A DNA stretch of 5,430 bases from an uncultured Planctomycetaceae bacterium (GTDB lineage Bacteria; Planctomycetota; Planctomycetia; Pirellulales; JACPPG01). This document shows positions 5,060 through 5,430 of the stretch, piece after piece. Position numbers and translations under genes: made by a program. Below the pieces are notes generated by a model. That model did no database searches and was not told the origin of the DNA. It saw nothing but the letters and a program-made list of their open reading frames with translations. The stretch is from contig CAMFLN010000294.1 of the NCBI GenBank assembly GCA_945957305.1, positions 1-5,430 on the forward strand, given 5' to 3'. Each line of letters begins with the position of its first letter. The stretch's first letter is position 1.

Positions 5060-5430
5060 TTACGACGAGGACTCGTCGGGGGTCTCATCTTGGTGCTCTT
5101 TTTCTATCAGTTTCAGCAACAACTTGCGGCCGGCGCTCGTCGCCTGACATTTGCCGCGATTCGCCAGGATGACGACGCCGATGCGGTGTTCGGGCAGCAT
5201 ACCGATATAGGTTGACGTTCCATCCAGTCCGCCGTTTTTGTCGATCACCAGTTCACCTTGCAAGCGTACCCGCTGCCACGCCAATCCTTGTGTCATCTTC
5301 GCCGAGACTTCGAAGTGCGGTTCTTGGGCAAAACGCATGGCGTCGGAAATCTCTGGCAGATCGCTGCGTTCTCCCAGGTTCGCGATCAGGAATTCCGCCA
5401 TATCCCGGCCTGACGAGCTAAGTCTTCCGC
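5060..5430 (-). CDS. Class C beta-lactamase-like serine hydrolase, C-terminal part (5' end outside window)
   Basis: This is the C-terminal ~123 residues of a beta-lactamase-fold serine hydrolase (PF00144; AmpC, DD-carboxypeptidase and esterase relatives), usually exported and acting on peptidoglycan-like peptides, beta-lactams or esters. The frame stays open to the window edge: RLSSSGRDMAEFLIANLG matches the family segment GGLxSTxxDMAxFLxANL, so an ATG at 5401 is internal. MTQGLAWQRV corresponds to the class C LGW segment. GELVIDKNGGLDGTSTYIG holds the third active-site element, here KNG in place of the usual KTG or KSG. MLPEHRIGVVILANR is the typical C-terminal strand, followed by a final helix (GRKLLLKLIEKE) and an acidic tail. 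The nucleophile motif SxxK and the YxN motif lie outside the window, so activity and signal peptide cannot be judged. The stop is TAA at 5062-5060. It converges on the terminator at 4996-5033. Confidence 0.88.
   Translation of the reverse strand, partial: GRLSSSGRDMAEFLIANLGERSDLPEISDAMRFAQEPHFEVSAKMTQGLAWQRVRLQGELVIDKNGGLDGTSTYIGMLPEHRIGVVILANRGKCQATSAGRKLLLKLIEKEHQDETPDESSS

Noticed and set aside
4882..5088. 68-residue minus-strand ORF ending in MSTPQQMGEIRAQRAGN
   Set aside because: It runs antisense through the terminator hairpin and overlaps the hydrolase 3' end. The last 25 residues look protein-like, but there is no credible start or family match.
1..5430. CRISPR array, insertion sequence, tRNA or prophage genes
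   Set aside because: No regularly spaced repeats, transposase or integrase motifs, tRNA-like cloverleaf, or phage genes were seen on either strand.

Overview
The window looks like part of a planctomycete genome (Planctomycetota, probably Pirellula-like), most likely from a short-read metagenomic or single-cell assembly. Four things point that way: moderately high G+C; a CitMHS_2/NhaD-type permease of the kind common in that phylum; a bacterial methanofuran-pathway gene (mfnB), expected in few bacterial phyla; and two small proteins of a style I associate with planctomycetes. No database search was run, so the taxonomy is inference. Bases 1-45 are not biological: they are Illumina Nextera P7-side adapter with an i7 index, and they cut off the first gene.

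Layout. 46-178 (-) is the N-terminus of ribonuclease D, truncated by the adapter. 330-1856 (-) is a complete multi-helix Na+/H+ antiporter or citrate-type permease, with about 150 bases and no gene between it and rnd. The divergent interval 1857-2142 holds a GC-rich inverted repeat, a TATAAC -10-like box and, on the + strand, what looks like the conserved core of the small bacterial SRP RNA with its apical GGAA hairpin missing. 2143-2688 and 2685-3419 (+) are a translationally coupled pair (ATGA overlap): a small two-helix membrane protein of unknown function, then MfnB. 3410-4012 (-) is a 200-residue membrane-anchored protein of unknown function whose 3' end overlaps that of mfnB by 10 bases. 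The divergent interval 4013-4317 carries a hairpin, a possible promoter, a short direct repeat and a near-perfect Shine-Dalgarno sequence. 4318-4683 (+) is a compact PilZ (c-di-GMP receptor) protein. 4684-5059 has no convincing gene, but it contains a strong + strand intrinsic terminator preceded by a compact set of possible RNA helices. 5060-5430 (-) is the C-terminal part of a class C beta-lactamase/serine hydrolase that runs off the window.

Function. The genes do not form one pathway. They read as a set of short housekeeping and accessory transcription units: RNA processing (rnd), possibly protein targeting (SRP RNA), ion homeostasis (antiporter), C1-cofactor synthesis (mfnB), c-di-GMP signalling (PilZ) and a serine hydrolase. 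The points most worth checking are the SRP-like RNA without its tetraloop hairpin, the amber codon between the strong ribosome-binding site and the PilZ frame, and the orphan terminator with its upstream structured region.
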